From: Echinometra lucunter
Taxonomy: Eukaryota; Echinodermata; Echinoidea; Camarodonta; Echinometridae
Length of the DNA stretch: 64,000 nucleotides
NCBI GenBank assembly: GCA_029962745.1
Contig: CM057151.1
Location: forward strand, 33,312,818 to 33,376,817
Direction of reading: 5' to 3'
Shown here piece by piece: positions 11,153-21,881 of the stretch (positions within the stretch are counted from its first letter, which is position 1; each line of letters opens with the position of its first letter). The notes beneath the pieces were generated by a model, which was not told the DNA's origin, did no database searches, and saw only the letters and a list, made by a program, of their open reading frames with translations. The translations under genes and the position numbers were made by a program.

Positions 11153-12857
11153 GTAAGTGGATTCTGCATGAATTTGGTCATGCGGCTATCAATGTGTCAA
11201 ATTTCAGCCAGGGTTGAACATTTTTACAAAGCCATTGGCCTCGGGTTGCAAATACGCTCATTCCGGTTCTGGAACTTCTGTGTAACATTCTATTTATAAC
11301 TGTCTCAACTTGGAAATGAGGCGCGGGGGGGGGGGGGGGGGGGGGGGGGTAATCATCTCCCATGGAAATGTTTTGTTGTTGTTGTTGTTGTTCCTTTGGA
11401 AATGTTTGTTCCTTTGAAAAATCAGTCAAGCTTCCTTGAATTGAAATATAGGCTCCAGGATCAAAATATCTTGCCAACATTTCTTGCTCACACAAATACA
11501 CCTGCATTAAGAAATCTATTTCTTTGTTTCCAATGAGATTTTAAAGGGAATGTTAGTTATTAAAAGCCAAATACTTGTTAAGTTTTACTTGTTCAGTTTT
11601 GCTGTACAATCAGAAGCTATGTTTTGTTTTCTGATTTCCTCTCATTTCATTTTCAAGTTTTCTTTTTTTTTTAATCATCAAATTTTAAGCTGAGACATGA
11701 ATTTTACAATGTGTGTATTATGTATTTCTATTGTATGAATATCAGTTGTATTTTGAGAAATGAGAAATAAGATAAACTAAACTGATTTGTAAACCTTGGT
11801 CTGCAAAGTTAAAAATTTAGTGTTCCTACTGTTCATACTTTGTATTTGTATTTGTCACAAGTCAGGCCAACTTTCAATCTTATCTTATTTTCATTAATAG
11901 GCTGAAAGAGTTTAGCTTCCTCTCTTCAGTGCATTGGACCCCTCCTTTGGAGATCTGTCTCTCACCAAGTGAGGTATCTTGGCCCTGTGTGCAGCAGGGG
12001 ACGAGGGGAGCAGTAGCCCAACTCAGCAGTTTTTAGACTTGCATATTTTTGACTGAAACCTTTTCCAAAATTCCACCAAAAATTTACACCAGATCCTTCA
12101 GTATGTATCTTAACCCATTATGTTACGTAAGTTACACATGTAATTTCTTGGGGTTGAGGGTTGGTTGCAAGATCATGTAATTGTTTGAAGGAACAAGCAA
12201 AGGAGGGAGTGATCAGCAACCAAGTGGGTCAGATTGCAAATTAAATGATGTAGTGCACACTTTGGGTAGAATTTTGGGAAAATTTTGAATGAAAGATGTT
12301 GAAGATTTTCAGGGGGAGGGGTTGCATAAAGATATGCTTACCATCCAAACCTTAATTTAGCTTTAATCTGTGTGGAATTAGATTCATTTGGGTGTAGAGT
12401 TACATGAATCCTGAACTGAATGAAGATTGATTATCTGAGAGTGCTTTCTAATAATTGTCGCCATTTCGTGAATCATGACTAATTGCTCCACAATTCAATT
12501 CAAATTACATTCCACAATTTTGGATTATCATCAAAATCGTTTACAATGCCATTGGACAAAGTTACAAAACAAATGATTGTACATGCTTTTTAGAAACTGA
12601 TCATCCAGTATTATGTGTGTGTGTGGATTATTTGAAACTCTTACAGCAGATTATTGTTTCATTAGAGGATTTGAAAATTCATACATGTACACTGTAATTT
12701 CGATTGATTTATGGGTATGTAAATTACAAAATCACTGTTTTCAGTTGTGTTATAATGAATTTTATTCATAACTTCTGAAGGGATATAGAAAAGCCTGTTC
12801 TACCTGAGTTGTGCAAAAAATCTGACTAGGAGCTCTGCTAAATATTTATTTACATAT

Positions 12858-13041
12858 CTTATGGGGTGTTGCAAGAAGGTTGCAATCAATTGCAAATAAT
12901 TGCTAATTTTGAAACAACCATTCTGATTGGCCCAGGGTCTGCCCTTTTAAGAAGACATGCATGCAACAACGATTTTGATTGGCCAGTGACAATCAGTTGC
13001 AACTTGCAATCGAGTGCAACTTTCTTGCAACACCCCATAAG
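12858..13041. mobile_element. Palindromic MITE, 184 bp
   Basis: The ends are inverted: CTTATGGGGTGTTGCAAGAA and its reverse complement TTCTTGCAACACCCCATAAG. The arms extend imperfectly inward through TTGCAA-rich sequence. The equivalent position in copy 2 (about 61045) has no such insertion, which gives an empty site. The superfamily is unclear because the target duplication cannot be delimited. Confidence 0.82.
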
Positions 13042-13496
13042 TGTTATTTTGAAGTAGAAAAGGATTCAATTTGGCCCTGGTACATTGTAATTCAAAGTAC
13101 ATGTACTATAGTATTTGAATGATAGTGATGTAAAACTCTATAGTCTACTTTTATTTTGTCGCAAGTTCTGAACAGAGTATATGATTAGAAAAATTCTTAT
13201 GATTAATATGAAATATATTTTACTTGTGAACGATTAATGAAGGCTGATCTAGTTTCTCTTTTATCAGATTGAACTTATGAACTTATAAATATGTAATTAC
13301 CATACAGAAAATAATCATTACATAGCAAATCTATATGTACTTTTGACTGCATGCAAGTGTAATTTGATACTGATCATGTAAATCGTAGCAATTGAAAAAT
13401 ATATATGATGATCAAAATACTTGTATACATGTACAACTATGAAAATACTAAAGCCCCCTCTTAGTGGATGGATTTTTATCAATAAAATCGATATGG

Positions 13497-13725
13497 GGGG
13501 GGGGGATGAAAAATGAAGCAACCAGGGTGCACGAAGGAGAGGATGTGTTCAAAAGAGATGGAAAAGGATGGAAAGAGAGACAGAGACAGATAAGGAAGAA
13601 ACAGATTAAAAATCAGTTCAGGCGAGATTATTTGATGAAAATTCAAGGGTGTCTGAGAGAGAGAAAGAGAGAGCCGGGAAAGAGAGAGAGAGAGAGGGGG
13701 GGGGCAGAGAATGGGAGATGATGGA
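13497..13725. repeat. Purine-rich segment with (GA)n and poly(G)
   Basis: A G10 tract is followed by GAGAGA-rich sequence. The same arrangement occurs in copy 2 at 61620-61665, so it is part of the element. The open frame across it is a composition artefact. Confidence 0.75.
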
Positions 13726-14415
13726 ATAATTGGAAGTTTTTGAAGGAGGTAAATGAAATATTATTGCAATAAATGTCTTGGGTTGATCAGATTTTCAAAG
13801 TTCATTATCCTTTTCAAGATCAAGGTAGCTACAAGGTTATGGGTATGTATAACATATCTTTCGGGATATCAGTAACACTTGATAAATTCTTTAGTGTAAG
13901 CCTTTCCACGTATTATCATCTCATGTGATCCCCCCCCCCCCCACCCCCGATTATTAGTGGTTGTGAAGAAAAAAAAATATTTGGCATTTCCTTGAAAGTC
14001 TGTTAATGCATTGAAAGAGATAGGTAGCTGATCTACATCTATACATCATAAAAGGATGAATATCAATGATTAAAAAGGACGTTTCGTAATACGCAGGGGC
14101 AATGATCCAATGGCAATAATATTTGCTCTTCATCATCGTTTCATGATTCATCGCTGCAATTTAGAATTCTCAGAGAATTCTGAATGATAAAATGGTTTTA
14201 AATAAATTTTTACCCGATACTTCGTCATTTGAAGGTTTTCTCACGAATGTTCGCGTAAAAGATTAGTCTTATGTCAATGACCAAAAGTGCTAAAAATCAA
14301 TTTTTTAACATCCGATTTACCCGACCTTTCGCAAATAAAGGGGGCTGTTTTCACGAAAGGTCGGGTTACGCGATTACACGGCCCGAGGCGATCACCCGAT
14401 GGTTCGAAGTAAGCC

Positions 14416-14505
14416 GTCAGAAACTGCCAAGGATGGATATAGTAGAGACAGTATGAAGGATCGTCTTTCCGTCTCTATGGATTTGGGCCTTTGAAGTACT
14501 GAACT
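14416..14505 (+). pseudogene. Tyrosine recombinase, 3' end beyond the MULE-like insertion
   Basis: Immediately after the element the duplicated SET codons recur, followed by AKDGYSRDSMKDRLSVS and a stop near 14505. This continues the recombinase frame that was cut at 10092. The first 9 bases are the right copy of the target duplication. It is the clearest proof that one gene was split by the insertion. Confidence 0.82.
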
Positions 14506-14709
14506 TTGAGAGTTTAACATGCAGTGTGCAAATATTACTTTGAATTGTACGACATGTCAGATAATTATCTTGTAATAATGTTTTGGAATAAAACTTCTTG
14601 GATTAAAGTTTCCTTTAATAATATTACAAAATTATATTCTTTTCTGATTTTTTCTTCATTGCCCGTTCTTTAATGGACTGATATGGGGGAGCTATGCATG
14701 CTATAGCTT

Positions 14710-14859
14710 TGTCTTGCCGTCGAAGCTTGGTGCTCCCCAGGATACAGGTATGTTTTATAATATATATATTTAATGTTCTTTTGCAGGTTATGCTATAGGG
14801 TAGGGAGGTGGAATTGAAAATAATTTATTCACGTTTGAGTTGCGAATTAGGGAATAAAT
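14710..14859 (+). repeat. Split direct repeat B1 (150 bp)
   Basis: It starts TGTCTTGCCGTCGAAGCTTG and ends GGGAATAAAT. It matches 15176-15325 at the same length with about three substitutions. It is positioned downstream of the recombinase, as in the B1-A2-B2 end of Ngaro/PAT-type retroelements. Confidence 0.88.
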
Positions 14860-15175
14860 ATATTTTTAATTGTTGGCAGAGCTAACCGATTAGCATAAGA
14901 ATGTTTAACAGGTGGTTGTGCGGAGTAATGTGGAGTCAGGGACCATTCAGAAATCACTGACCTCGTTCGACCCGCAGCAGAACGAACGTCTAATTGGAAA
15001 TTAGATCGTGATGACAATCAGTTTTTGTCAGTACTGACTGCAAGCCCAGGTGGATGGACAGTGGATGACTCCTGGAAGGAATAGATGTACATGTATGACA
15101 ACATCGCAGAACGGCATCGTTTTCAGTTAGGCAGAGTGAGTAATCAGTAAATAATCAGCTCTTCTCAGTCCGTTC
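14860..15175 (+). other. Segment between split direct repeats (A2-like)
   Basis: This is unique sequence of 316 bp. In the Ngaro/PAT layout it would be repeated at the element's 5' end. I do not see that partner near 5.2 kb, so the 5' end may be truncated. Confidence 0.5.
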
Positions 15176-15325
15176 TGTCTTGCCGTCGAAGCTTGGTGCT
15201 CCCCAGGATACAGGTATGTTTTATAATATATATATTTAATTTTCTTTTGCAGGTTATGCTATAGGGTAGGGAGGCGGAATTGAAAATAATTTATTCACGT
15301 TTAAGTTGCGAATTAGGGAATAAAT
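15176..15325 (+). repeat. Split direct repeat B2 (150 bp), likely right end of the retroelement
   Basis: This copy is nearly identical to 14710-14859. It directly adjoins a different repeat that starts at about 15324. Confidence 0.86.
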
Positions 15326-15590
15326 GAAAGGGTTGGGCAAGCGCTAGCTTGTAACTGAGCTGAAGCATGTGGGTTTTTTTTTTCTTTTACCCATCTTCCT
15401 TTCTAAGTTTTGATTACAGATATTATGTATATAAATAGTTGATATTATATGTAAATTGAAAAAGATAAAGAAAGAGAGAGAGAGAAAGAAATACTGAAAA
15501 GAATTGGCAACAATAGTCAAATATGACTGATTGCCGATACCATAAAGAAAGAAAGAAGAAGAAGAAGAAGAAGAAGAAGGTCGCGTCACG
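15324..15590 (+). repeat. Short interspersed repeat, copy 1, ending in (GAA)n
   Basis: It contains GGGCAAGCGCTAGCTTG, CTGAAGCATGTGG and TGACTGATTGCCGATACCAT, and ends in a GAA-rich tail. The reverse complement, at about 85 percent by eye, lies at 18168-18440. The (GAA)n tail at one end in both copies suggests a SINE-like element, but no A/B box is recognisable. Confidence 0.72.
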
Positions 15591-15828
15591 CTTCAGTGCC
15601 CCCGAGTGGTCGCCAAAGGTAGCTCAATGGCACTTGGGGCACTTGGGAGTACTTTTAAGCATGTTACATGTTAAATGGTTCCGGTATCTGTGGCCGGCTT
15701 CCAACTAGGGCGCTGTTGCTTTATCCACTTTTTTTTTTATATCGATTCTCTGGACCAAACTGATTCTAACAGCTAACAGTATTGTTACATATAGATCTAC
15801 AGTTAAATATTCTTCAATCAGGGGCCCG

Positions 15829-15950
15829 TTTCACGAAACCGTCATAAGTCAACTTCTCAGCTATGATCGCCGCTAGTTGGCTAGTTGTCTGCTACGTGTT
15901 TCACGAAACCGTGTTTGCCAAGATCAACGCCAACATCCCGACTAAGAACT
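15829..15950 (+). mobile_element. Fold-back family, left-end fragment (copy 3)
   Basis: CCGTTTCACGAAACCGTCAT and the next ~100 bp match the outer end of each arm of the 29.3-31.4 kb palindrome. Homology stops at 15950, where other sequence is inserted. Confidence 0.78.
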
Positions 15951-16845
15951 AAGCTTTAAGACGATACTTTGCACCAGCACACGACGTAAAGTAAGACGTC
16001 ATATTTTTACGTCAATTTTACATCATATTGGTCGGAAAAAACCGTCTTTATGACGTCTTTACGACCCAAAGGAAGCTCACAGACTGGTAAAAATCACATC
16101 GTAAAGACGTCAAAGCTTCAAAACTGGTTTATAAAATAATTTAGAATGTATTCAACATTATGATGTTTTTTCTTTGTTAATGTTCTAGCCTATAGATCGT
16201 CCTATACTAGCCCTATATCCTAACATCCTATACTAGCCCTATATCCTAACATCCTACATCCTATACCTAACTACTGATGCTTTGTATCGACATTACTATA
16301 TATATGGACTGTAGTGTAGTACTTGAAAAAAACAGTTAGAAATCACAATTTCTTGATACATTCTGAAATACTGCCCATGACATTAACTGAATGGTGTTCA
16401 ACATGGAAGTACATTGTTCATTAAATCAGCAGTGCAATCATTGAATAAAATGTTAAAATTCAAATGTTATCTTCCTTTTTTCACGAAGTTTAGTCATTTC
16501 TGGTCATTCGTGAATGTTCATGAATCACGATCAACTATCACGACGTAAGACTGACGTAAACACGTCATATTATGGTCTTGAAAAAAGCTGTTATAAAGTG
16601 GGAAATAATTGACGTAAAAATACGTCTTATTCTGGTCTTTAAAAAAGACGTTAAAAAGTGGTAAATATTTGACGTAAGATATATGTCATCTTATGTTCAA
16701 ACAAAATTTGAGAAAATTTTGGTTATATAAAGACGTCATAAGGTTGTCGTAAAATAGTCGTGTATGCGACATATGACGTGTGGACCAGTTTATGACCAGT
16801 TCTTGACGTCTTAAAGACGTCCGTCTGCTATCAGGGAATATTATA
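15951..16845. other. GACGT-rich insertion (~0.9 kb)
   Basis: It interrupts the fold-back copy. It is dense in the motif GACGT and its inverse, for example AAGACGTCAT, TTTACGTC and CTTAAAGACGTCC, arranged as imperfect inverted pairs. The right edge reads CTGCTATCAGGGAA. It also contains a short CCTATACTAGCCCTATATCC duplication near 16200. No coding frame was found. It is probably a non-autonomous DNA element, superfamily not determined. Confidence 0.5.
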
Positions 16846-17445
16846 TTCATGTTTCATATGAAACGATCTGCAAAAAAAGGTTTCCTAGGGGGTTTCTTCC
16901 GTGATTGTAACATCTCACAAAAGAACGCCATTCTGCCACGTCAGGCAGGCATATTCAAAGGGATAGTCTGTAGATTTCAGACCCATATTTATTCAAAGAT
17001 AATTTATAGCGTAGATTTTTAGACAAAATGCTTTTTAAGACACATATTTTAGCTCGTAATTTGCCAAAATAATGCATATCAACGTTTTGGTCAAGACATG
17101 ACGCTGGATAAATATTCAATTTACCTCCTTTTTCCTATCATGAACTTAAGGGTTTATTTTGCAAATTTAGTGTCCTGGGGTACCCATCTTACGTTCAAAA
17201 CGACAGTGAACTTAATTACTAAAAACAGAATTTTATAAGTTTTTCTTTGGTGTAATCCGCCTTCTTTGAAAATATCTTGTATCTATAACCCCTTGCTACT
17301 ATTTCTAATCTTTGCCTTCACCAGTTCACTCAAATAATTGCAGTTCTGATAATTTCTGTTTTACAAAATATATGTGTGATTGTGATCAAGGCTATGTGTT
17401 GTCACATTTCCTCATCGATTCACGAGATATTTAGCTAGCATGCTC
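16846..17445 (+). mobile_element. Fold-back family, interior fragment (copy 3)
   Basis: From TTCATGTTTCATATGAAACG to GCTAGCATGCTC it matches 29568-30165 closely and the inverted arm at 30500-31090. It lacks the right end of the family. Confidence 0.82.
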
Positions 17446-18167
17446 ATTGGACTACATTTAGCGACCAATAAGACTTCCGGTCTGCGTTAGTACACTAATT
17501 TCCGTTTTACACCCTAGCCTAGGCACTTTTTCGATTAATTGCATCAAACGTGCTGGTTTCGAAGTCTAGGTTTCGTTTCAGCCTAGCCATAGAGATATGA
17601 ATCTCTCTGTTTTTAGCTCTTCTACGCTTTATACCACGTACAGCGGTGCACGCGGTGCATCGTGTATATGTACAGAGAGAAGAGATGAAAGAAAAAGCAA
17701 AGAACTTATACAGAAGGAAAAGGGGCCTTCAAGGAACTGAAGGCGAAAAAACAGACGAGAGGATTGCCCAAAGAAATTAATGTAAAAAGAAAGATGGATC
17801 CATAGGCCTAGAAGTCCATAAAGAAAAGGGAAAGGTATAGATAAAAGAAAAAAAAACCACGAAGAAATACAATGAATTCTGATACTCTGTTCTTTCTTCA
17901 TGTATTTCTTTGTTCTTCCTCTCATCTATCCTCTCCCATGTCCATATGTTTTTATTTGTTCTTCCTTCTATCTATCTTCTTCTCTCTCCTTATGTATTTA
18001 GTTGTTTTTAACTCTATGGGCTCAGCTCGTTCGCGCACATTATTTCAATGTATTATGTGCATGCAGTGGATATCTTGGCTGCGCTGAGGACTTAAACACT
18101 TTCACCAGAGCACTTGTAGGATTTTTTCACGAAAATGCCTAGGCAACGATGTAAAACGGAAACTTCT
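17446..18167. other. Unassigned stretch, pyrimidine-rich at 17870-18010
   Basis: No gene is recognised. The TTCTTTC-rich part resembles the pyrimidine-rich minisatellite at 45.6-46.4 kb. Confidence 0.4.
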
Positions 18168-18440
18168 TCTTCTTCTTTCGTTGTATGGTATCGGCAATCA
18201 GTCATATTTGACCATTGTTGCCAATGACATTATAGATAAAGGATTCACTTCAGTATTTCTTTCTCTTTCTTTATCTCTTTCAATTTACATATAATTTCAA
18301 GTATATTTTGAGCTATTTATATACATATCTGTAATCGAAACTTAGAAAGGAAGATGAGTAAAAGAAAGAACAAAAAAAAAAAATAACCACATGCTTCAGC
18401 ACAGTTCCAAGCTAGCGCTTGCCCAGCCCTTTCATAGATG
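18168..18440 (-). repeat. Short interspersed repeat, copy 2 (inverted to 15324-15590)
   Basis: This is the reverse complement of copy 1, including the (GAA)n tail (here TTC-rich at 18168-18182) and the CAAGCTAGCGCTTGCCCAGC end near 18420. Confidence 0.72.
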
Positions 18441-18725
18441 CAATCTTACCAATAGCAGTACAAGACTAGTACATACCGTTTTTTCGGGCATACCTAGGTA
18501 ACTCATGCATAGACGTGGGGGCGCTGTTGTACCTGTGCTTACTGATGGGTCAGACATTTAATTTGGATAATTATATCTAGCAATGAGATGAAAACACTTG
18601 TGGGCTGTGTTAGTAATGTAGGATAGTATTAAATGCACATATGAGTATCACTCATACATTATTACATGATTATACACAAGAAGAATAAATACAAGTAGTT
18701 TTAGCATCTACACTTTAGTTAGTCT

Positions 18726-19646
18726 TTACTGAGAAAAAGGGGGGTTAAACCCCACCTTCCCAGAAAGTCGTTTCGTTCTGTGAACAAAGCGTATGATAGC
18801 CCTTTGAATTTGTGGATCACTACTTTTCAAATACTCAATTATTTGCCTTGCATTGGTTTCATTCAATTCAGATAGGAGCATCGCTCTCTCGATAAGGAAT
18901 TTTGGGCAATCTATAAGGTAATGACGGACAGTTTCAACCTGTTGACATCTATCACAGAAACCAGTTGCATGAATACCCAGTCTTAAAAGATCATGATTGA
19001 GACCAACCACTCCAACTCGAAGACGATGGAGTATAATTTCTTGTTGCCTACCTAGATTACATGTGAAAGTAGATGTAACAGATGGCTGCAGCTCTTTTAA
19101 ACTGGAATTTGTTTGATTCCACCTGTCTTGCCAGAGTAGTTTAGAACTCTGAACTATAATTTGCTTTATTTCTGAAAGTGTTATTTTATTATGTATTTCA
19201 ATGTTGTTAAATAGAGCTGCTTTTGCACATGAGTCTGCTATTTCATTGCCCATAATTCCGCAATGTCCTGGGATCCATTCCAGAGATATATCTATTCCTG
19301 AGTATTTAAGCCTCGTAGTAATCGTTAATATTTCGTTAATAATGGGTTCATTGTTTCGGTTTTGTAAGGATAAAAGAGCGCTGAGTGAATCACTAAATAT
19401 TACAACACCTGTATAAATGTCCATATTTTCTACCCATTCAAGAGCGAGAAGAATGGCAATCAATTCCGCCCTGTAAGACGAAGTGAAGTTAGATAATCTT
19501 TTCCCTCGATATATCAAAAAGTATGGTACATAAAAGGCAGATGAACTAACTCCTTTATCAGGTAATTTAGAACCGTCGGTATAGATATGGAGTTGATTTA
19601 ACCATTTGGTGTTTATCAATTCAAGGCTCTGTTGCTGTAATTGCAT
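18726..19646 (-). pseudogene. LINE RNase H and C-terminal domain
   Basis: A 306-codon open frame on the minus strand. RNase H acids are visible in order: D of HIYTDGSK (about residue 24), E of YRAELIAILLALEW, D of VIFSDSLSAL, and D of MGNEIADSCAK following WIPGHCG. The C-terminal part carries a Cys/His cluster, FCDRCQQVETVRHYLIDCP, typical of I/Jockey-like ORF2 ends. The domain itself is intact, but it is separated from the RT part by stops at 19647-19898, so it is a pseudogene fragment. Confidence 0.85.
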
Positions 19647-19898
19647 AGGGTGGTCAGTTTTCTTTATTTGTAAGCTTAATTCAGTAGATATAATTGGTGG
19701 AAAAAATAACCATGGTGGAAAAATAGAGGGACATAGTTTTTCGATAATTTATTTTCCCATCTTACTCTGTAACCTATATCCAAACGGTTTGCAAACCTTT
19801 TTACCTTTAAGGTATTCAAATTGCCAGCATGGTTCTATATGGCTTATAAGTGGGTGATCAAAGTGTCTTTCGATGCTTTGTCTGTACTTACTAGATAA

Positions 19899-20708
19899 TT
19901 ATTGTCTTCTTAGGTCTAGAGGTAGCTCCCCCATTTCCACCGGTAGAGAACATAAAGACGTTAACGGGAGACCTCCCGCGCATATCCTTAGTGCTTGATA
20001 TTGCACAGAGTCTAGGCTCTTTTTAGTAGTTTGAGCTGCACTATCGTATGCTTGGCACCCGTTATCGAGAAGAGATCTGATAAGTGCTCGATAAACAATT
20101 AGAAGGGATTTTGACGAGCTTCCCCATTTTGTTCCTGTCAAGCTACGTAGTATGTTAAGTTTTCGTTTACATCTAGTAACTACATGATCTATATGGGGAT
20201 GCCAGGTCAATTTACTATCGAATAACATTCCTAAAAAATAGTGAGACTGTTTATATGTTAGAATATTCCCATCCAGGTTTAAAGCAGGTTGGGGAATATT
20301 AGAACTTTTCATAAATAGTACAGGTACAGTTTTCTCATTAGATAGTTTAAAGTCCCATTCTTTAAACAAAGTGGATAGTCTATCCAAATAAGCTTGGATT
20401 TTCAATCGACTTATATCCAAATGTTTACTAGACGTCCATACTGCGCAGTCGTCTGCATACATGGATATGGTAACGTCTGGGTCTGTTGGAATGTCCCTCA
20501 TCATCACATTATATAGGAGGGGGCTCAGAACGCTACCCTGGGGTAAACCATTATGCATTTCGTATATACTTGATTCTGTATCAGAAATCCTTAATTGAAA
20601 GGTACGTTCTGTTAAATACTGACGCAAAAAATTGAGCGTCCTTCCTTGTATGCCACATTGAAAGAGTTCTTTTTCACATAAAGAACCACAAGTTTTACAA
20701 ACAACAAT
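19899..20708 (-). pseudogene. LINE reverse transcriptase, palm and thumb
   Basis: On the minus strand the readable frame enters at about CGSLCEKELFQ and contains NGLPQGSVLSPLLYN, followed by the catalytic SMYADDCAVW and the conserved KTVPVLF, YFLGMLFDSKLTWHPHI and RALIRSLLDNGC blocks. The order matches RT motifs 4 to 7 plus thumb. The residues upstream of 20708 in the open frame come from the inserted element, not from this gene. Confidence 0.87.
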
Positions 20709-21470
20709 GAATAAGGAATTGAAAATACTGGAATTGTGGATGAAGAAAAACAAGTTAAGAATAAATTGTAATAAGACTGTTTGTATGTTGATAGGCTCGA
20801 AAAAAATGCTTACAAAGAATGGTACTATAGATTTAAACTTAAATGGTGTTCGCTTAACTCAAGTTAAAAGTTTCAAATATCTCGGTGTTCATGTTGACTC
20901 AGAGCTGAAGTGGAATCTGCATGTAGATAACATGTGTAAGAAGATTGGAAAAATGATAAATTTCTTATGCAGACTTACTTTATGAGTACTTCAAACTTAA
21001 ATGTAATATATAACACTGTTGTTTTACCTCACTTTGATTATGCTGATATAGTCTGGCAATCCACCAATATGACTTTACTAGAACAACTTCAAAAGCTCCA
21101 AAATAGAGCATCTAGAATAATTTTGGGCATAAATCCATATGAACGTAAATCAATTTCTGAACTTCATAATCTGCTGGACTGGGAAAAACTATGTAAGCGC
21201 AGAAAGAGACACATGTTATCATTTATGTATAAAATGATGCATGATTTGGCTCCTGGGTATATGAAGGAGAACTTTGTTACTAAGGAAAACAAATATAATT
21301 TTAGAACTGCAGGTCTATTGGCTCTTCCTAAACCGCGAACCAACAATTGCAAACGAACTTTTATGTATCGTGCAACTGTGTTATACAATGAGTTACCAAT
21401 AAGAATTCGCCATTCTGGCACACTTAAAGAATTCAATAGGCAAATAAATGGGTACTTAGGTGATGTATAG
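20709..21470 (+). pseudogene. LINE ORF2 C-terminal fragment
   Basis: Two overlapping frames (20707-20985 and 20967-21470) make up the RT thumb and C-terminal domain of a CR1/Rex/L2-type LINE, with a single frameshift at about 20980. The stop at 21468-21470 is probably the original stop. The catalytic YADD region is absent because of 5' truncation. Confidence 0.8.
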
Positions 21471-21875
21471 TCCATGACTGGTAGCTTCTCTCTTGCTGCA
21501 CATGGGGGGGGGGGGGGGATGATAAAGTAGGTTTGGTCTGATAAATTGTGGATGGGGGTGGGGGCTAATTGGTTCATTCAGTCATGCATATATATGTAAT
21601 ATTTTGTCATTTTCTTTTCTTTTTTTAACGTCTAATTTCTTTTCTATTGCAATGTAAACTATTTTAATGTTTTAATGGACCTCATGGAAGAACAGAGTAA
21701 TTTATGTTAATGACTCTGAAATGGGCTATCCTTTCGATTATTTTATCTACTCAACATATTTGCAATTCATTTTATTTATTTCAATTGATGTCATCTATGT
21801 TATTTATTTATGTTATATATTTATGTATTGTGTTTTTAATAATCGGAAAATAAATAAACAAACAAACAAACAAAT
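20709..21875 (+). mobile_element. 5'-truncated CR1/Rex-like LINE inserted in the I-like LINE
   Basis: The plus strand encodes the part of a LINE ORF2 downstream of YADD: RINCNKTVCMLIGSKK, FKYLGVHVDSELKWNLHV, then, after a frameshift near 20980, LPHFDYADIVWQ and TFMYRATVLYNELPIRIR. It ends with an (AAACAAAC)n-type tail at 21850-21874. AACAAT occurs at 20703-20708 and 21876-21881 and is a plausible 6-bp target duplication. Its position within the RT gene of the minus-strand LINE shows that it is younger. Confidence 0.83.
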
Positions 21876-21881
21876 AACAAT

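Larger units (their letters stand above)
10093..14415. mobile_element. MULE-like TIR element, copy 1 (4323 bp, non-autonomous)
   Basis: The ends are inverted repeats of about 90-115 bp. Both begin GGCTTACTTCGAACCATCGG read inward, followed by TAATCGCGTAACCCGAC and CGAAAGGTCGGGT. A 9-bp TSD (one mismatch) flanks them. Copy 2 at 58350-62275 has the same ends with a perfect 9-bp TSD. Long TIRs with 9-bp TSDs point to the Mutator (MULE) superfamily. That is an inference, because no transposase frame is visible. The two copies align over several internal blocks: 10380-10700, 10985-11550, 11560-12000, 12480-12850 and 13060-13790. The insertion lies in the retroelement's recombinase gene. It contains a 184-bp MITE (12858-13041), poly(G) tracts and a (GA)-rich segment. 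Confidence 0.85.
5160..15325 (+). mobile_element. Decayed Ngaro/DIRS-like tyrosine-recombinase retroelement, interrupted by two younger elements
   Basis: Reading along the plus strand gives RT remnants (6200-6790), RNase H (7260-7680), the pol C-terminal segment (7690-7838 then 8640-8700), a tyrosine recombinase (about 9370-10083 then 14416-14505), and 3' split direct repeats (14710-14859 and 15176-15325). The order RT-RNase H-tyrosine recombinase with split repeats is typical of Ngaro and relatives of the DIRS order. Removing the 785-bp MITE at 7840 and the 4.3-kb element at 10093 leaves about 5 kb, the usual size for the group. The open frame at 5587-5823 lies where a gag-like ORF would be expected but has no recognisable motif. 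The left boundary is uncertain: no copy of the expected 5' partner of 14860-15175 was found near 5.2 kb. Confidence 0.82.

Noticed and set aside
13464..13721. Charged Arg/Glu-rich frame
   Set aside because: Encoded by (GA)n and purine-rich sequence inside the MULE-like element. The matching frame in copy 2 is not conserved as protein.
15344..15589. Ser/Phe-rich minus-strand frame
   Set aside because: Comes from the (GAA)n tail and purine tract of a short interspersed repeat.
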